A stretch of DNA of 64,000 bases. It comes from QHXM01 sp963697975. GTDB lineage: Bacteria; Acidobacteriota; Blastocatellia; Pyrinomonadales; Pyrinomonadaceae. The stretch is taken from positions 2,356,001 to 2,420,000 of the forward strand of contig OY969111.1 of NCBI GenBank assembly GCA_963697975.1, read 5' to 3'. Below the pieces are notes generated by a model. That model saw nothing but the letters and a program-made list of their open reading frames with translations, made no database searches and was not told where the DNA came from. Both the position numbers and the translations under genes were made by a program. Below are positions 62,171-64,000 of this stretch, in pieces. Numbering within the stretch: position 1 is the stretch's first letter; each line of letters begins with the position of its first letter.

Positions 62171-62392
62171 TTATTTGTACCTGTAAGTGATGCGCCCTTT
62201 CGTCAAATCATAGGGCGATAGCTCGACGCTCACGCGGTCGCCCGCGAGAATGCGTATGTAGTGTTTACGCATCTTGCCGGAAATCTGAGCCGTGACGACG
62301 TGCTCGCTTCCCTCCAGACGCACTTTGAAGAACGCGTTGGGCAGCTTATCCACCACCACGCCTTCAGCCGGAATCAGGTCTTCTTTAGCCAA
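62171..62392 (-). CDS. infA: Translation initiation factor IF-1 (copy 2)
   Basis: A 73-residue IF-1, about 80% identical to the copy at 36996. It has the same segments (EGVVVDKLPNAFFKVRLEGS, AQISGKMRKHYIRILAGDRV, SPYDLTKGRITYRYK). The start is TTG, preceded by AAGGAGAAGAAA. In this locus the order on the minus strand is RRM gene, DEAD-box helicase, IF-1, 70-residue protein. Confidence 0.95.
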   Translation of the reverse strand: MAKEDLIPAEGVVVDKLPNAFFKVRLEGSEHVVTAQISGKMRKHYIRILAGDRVSVELSPYDLTKGRITYRYK

Positions 62393-62474
62393 AAGTTTCT
62401 TCTCCTTATAGATTTTAACCGGGGACTGCCGAATCGAAACCCGAGCAGCCCCATTGAAACGTCATCGCGCAGTT

Positions 62475-63692
62475 TTATCTGAATCGTCGCGGTCGAAACG
62501 AACGTCTGCCGGTTGAGGCCGCGCCTCTGAGCGGCGCGAACGCTTTAGTGCTTCGGATGCTCGCCTCTTGTGCGCCGCCAAAGTTGGGCAACAAGACGCG
62601 CTCGGCCACCTGACCCGTGAGACGTTCGATGCCGCGCATCGAAGGTTCTTCCGCCGGTGTGACGAGCGTAATGGCGCGACCAGCTTTTCCGGCACGCCCT
62701 GTGCGCCCGATGCGATGAACGTAATCTTCCGGCGCGGTGGGCACGTCGTAGTTGATGACGTGCGAGATAGAATCAACATCCAGCCCTCGCGCTGCGATGT
62801 CGGTTGCGACGAGAACGCGCGTGCGTCCTTCTTTGAAACCGCGCAGGGCGGCTTCGCGCTGCGGCTGCGTGCGGTCGGCGTGAATGCGATTCACTTTATG
62901 CTCGCGCGCTTCGAGGATGTGCGAGAGACGCTCCGCCCCGCGACGTGTGCGTGTAAAGACCAGCACGCGCTCCAAAGGATTGCGTTCGAGCAAATCAATC
63001 AACAGCGCCGTCTTCGATTCCATAGCGACCGGGTAAACGGTCTGCTCGACGTTGACGGCAGCCTGACCGCGCGGGCTGATCTCAATCAACTTCGGCTGGT
63101 TCATGGTCGAGCGCGCCAGCTTCTCGATGGCGGACGACATCGTCGCCGAAAATAGCAGGGTATGACGCTTTGCCGGAATCTCTGCCAGCACACGGCGAAT
63201 CGCGGGCAAGAAGCCCATGTCGAGCATGCGGTCGGCTTCGTCCAGGACCAGCACCTCGACGGTCGAAAGACGGATCGAGCCTCGCTCGACATGATCGAGC
63301 AGGCGTCCGGGAGTTGCGACCACGACGCCAGCGCCGCGCCTTAAGGATTCAATCTGCCGCGACATTGAGGCGCCGCCGATGAGACAAACGCAGCGCGGGC
63401 TTTTCTTCGGAGCAAGCTGGCGATAGCTCTCTTCAATCTGTGAAGCGAGTTCGCGTGTCGGGGCGAGCACCAGCACACGCACACCGGGTCGCGCCAATCC
63501 TTCCATTCGCTGGATGATGGGAAGAAGAAAAGCGGCTGTTTTTCCTGTACCCGTTTCGGCACAGCCGATCAGGTCAGAGCCGCTCAAGATGACAGGAATC
63601 GCCTGTCTTTGAATCGGGGTTGGTTCTTTGTATCCAAGAGACTCGCAAGTACGCACCAGCGCAGGTTGCAGTCCCAGTTCAGAAAAATTCAT
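62475..63692 (-). CDS. DEAD-box RNA helicase
   Basis: 405 residues with full motif set: Q motif (YKEPTPIQRQAIPVILSGSD), motif I AETGTGKT, PTRELA, DEAD (motif II, VLDEADRMLDMG), SAT (LFSATMS), and C-terminal HRIGRTGRAG. The tail is short and basic. It unwinds structured RNA, often in cold adaptation or ribosome assembly. It lies 82 bases upstream of the IF-1 copy and downstream of an RRM gene, suggesting a shared cold or translation role. Confidence 0.95.
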   Translation of the reverse strand: MNFSELGLQPALVRTCESLGYKEPTPIQRQAIPVILSGSDLIGCAETGTGKTAAFLLPIIQRMEGLARPGVRVLVLAPTRELASQIEESYRQLAPKKSPRCVCLIGGASMSRQIESLRRGAGVVVATPGRLLDHVERGSIRLSTVEVLVLDEADRMLDMGFLPAIRRVLAEIPAKRHTLLFSATMSSAIEKLARSTMNQPKLIEISPRGQAAVNVEQTVYPVAMESKTALLIDLLERNPLERVLVFTRTRRGAERLSHILEAREHKVNRIHADRTQPQREAALRGFKEGRTRVLVATDIAARGLDVDSISHVINYDVPTAPEDYVHRIGRTGRAGKAGRAITLVTPAEEPSMRGIERLTGQVAERVLLPNFGGAQEASIRSTKAFAPLRGAASTGRRSFRPRRFR

Positions 63693-63756
63693 TTAGGTCC
63701 TTTGCGCGCAACTTCAACGGTGATTACCGGGTGCGCGCTCTATCTTGATTTAGAAA

Positions 63757-63809
63757 AACTTCAAGCACCGCGAGGCGGATGACAAGCATCGCCTGCGGTG
63801 CTTGAAGTT
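63757..63809 (-). terminator. Terminator of the RRM gene (copy 2)
   Basis: A 15-base perfect stem (AACTTCAAGCACCGC at 63757-63771 and GCGGTGCTTGAAGTT at 63795-63809). On the minus strand it is followed by TTTTTCTAAA. It ends transcription of the RRM gene before the helicase. Confidence 0.75.
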
Positions 63810-63841
63810 AAATAGTGCCGACCCTTTGGTCGGAACGAAAA

Positions 63842-64000
63842 TTAGTAGCCGCGACCGCCGCCGCCGCCACCGTAGCCGCCACGACCGCCACCGCCGCCGC
63901 GATTGCCACCGCCGCCGCCGTAACCACCGCGACCGCCACCACCGCCACCGCCGCCACGTCCGCCGCGATCTTCGCGCGGGCGCGCTTCGTTGACATTGAG
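63842..64000 (-). CDS. Gly-rich RRM protein (copy 2), partial
   Basis: The window end cuts this gene; the visible part is the C-terminal 52 residues. It begins LNVNEARPREDRGG, which matches the end of the RRM and linker in the copy at 37344 (LNVNEAKPREDRGG), and then is a Gly/Arg/Tyr-rich tail of the RGG/GYGGGGG type ending GGRGY. The paralogue at 37344 shows that the missing part should be one RRM of about 75 residues. It is followed by a strong terminator. Confidence 0.85.
   Translation of the reverse strand, partial: LNVNEARPREDRGGRGGGGGGGGRGGYGGGGGNRGGGGGRGGYGGGGGGRGY

Overview
The window is high-GC, densely coded bacterial DNA. Two very large Oar-type TonB-dependent receptors with an N-terminal carboxypeptidase-regulatory-like domain, small Gly-rich RRM proteins, a giant poly-HAMP hybrid kinase and dispersed REP-like palindromes suggest an Acidobacteriota genome, perhaps class Blastocatellia. 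That is an inference from gene content; there is no rRNA or tRNA here to confirm it.

Region 1 (1-13033) is accessory. A 1966-residue secreted multicopper-oxidase-like protein is followed by a 79-residue Gly/Lys-rich peptide and a roughly 709-residue protein of unknown family with kinase-like motifs. Then come a coiled-coil protein, an AT-richer gene with a TIR-like (CAP12/Pycsar-effector type) domain, and two secreted proteins. Region 2 (12827-25393) is a glycosylation island: GT25-fusion, GT29-like, GT4 and GT32 genes in one tight minus-strand operon ending near a Ser/Gly/Asn-rich small peptide; a divergent pair (GINT1-like protein, FemAB/CelD-like acyltransferase); a divergent SelO-like protein; two more GT4 enzymes and an MFS transporter. 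The MFS and last GT follow the first TonB receptor (25397-28624).

Region 3 (29312-38909) holds an M28 peptidase, a run of small genes, a decayed ATPase gene, groES-groEL, two small HTH regulators, an infA copy and an RRM gene. Region 4 (38149-49187) has a TetR regulator whose near-palindromic operator recurs in front of the second TonB receptor, then a lipid-type gene set: two alpha/beta hydrolases, a KAS III homologue with altered catalytic residues, an acyl-CoA/ACP ligase, a MaoC hydratase and an MFS transporter.

Region 5 (49218-58707) is a four-gene signalling operon: poly-HAMP hybrid kinase, CheR, stand-alone CheB and a second hybrid kinase. Region 6 (59125-64000) has an MDR oxidoreductase, small genes including an omega-like protein, two short genes that each look one base short in a homopolymer, a second infA, a DEAD-box helicase and a second RRM gene cut by the window edge. 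The RRM/infA pairing occurs twice (37 kb and 62-64 kb).

The best candidates for an undescribed system are the oxidase / Gly-Lys peptide / kinase-like triad (679-9305) and the neighbouring glycosylation island with its SelO-like protein and small low-complexity peptide. Both are hypotheses from gene content; no function is demonstrated by the sequence alone.
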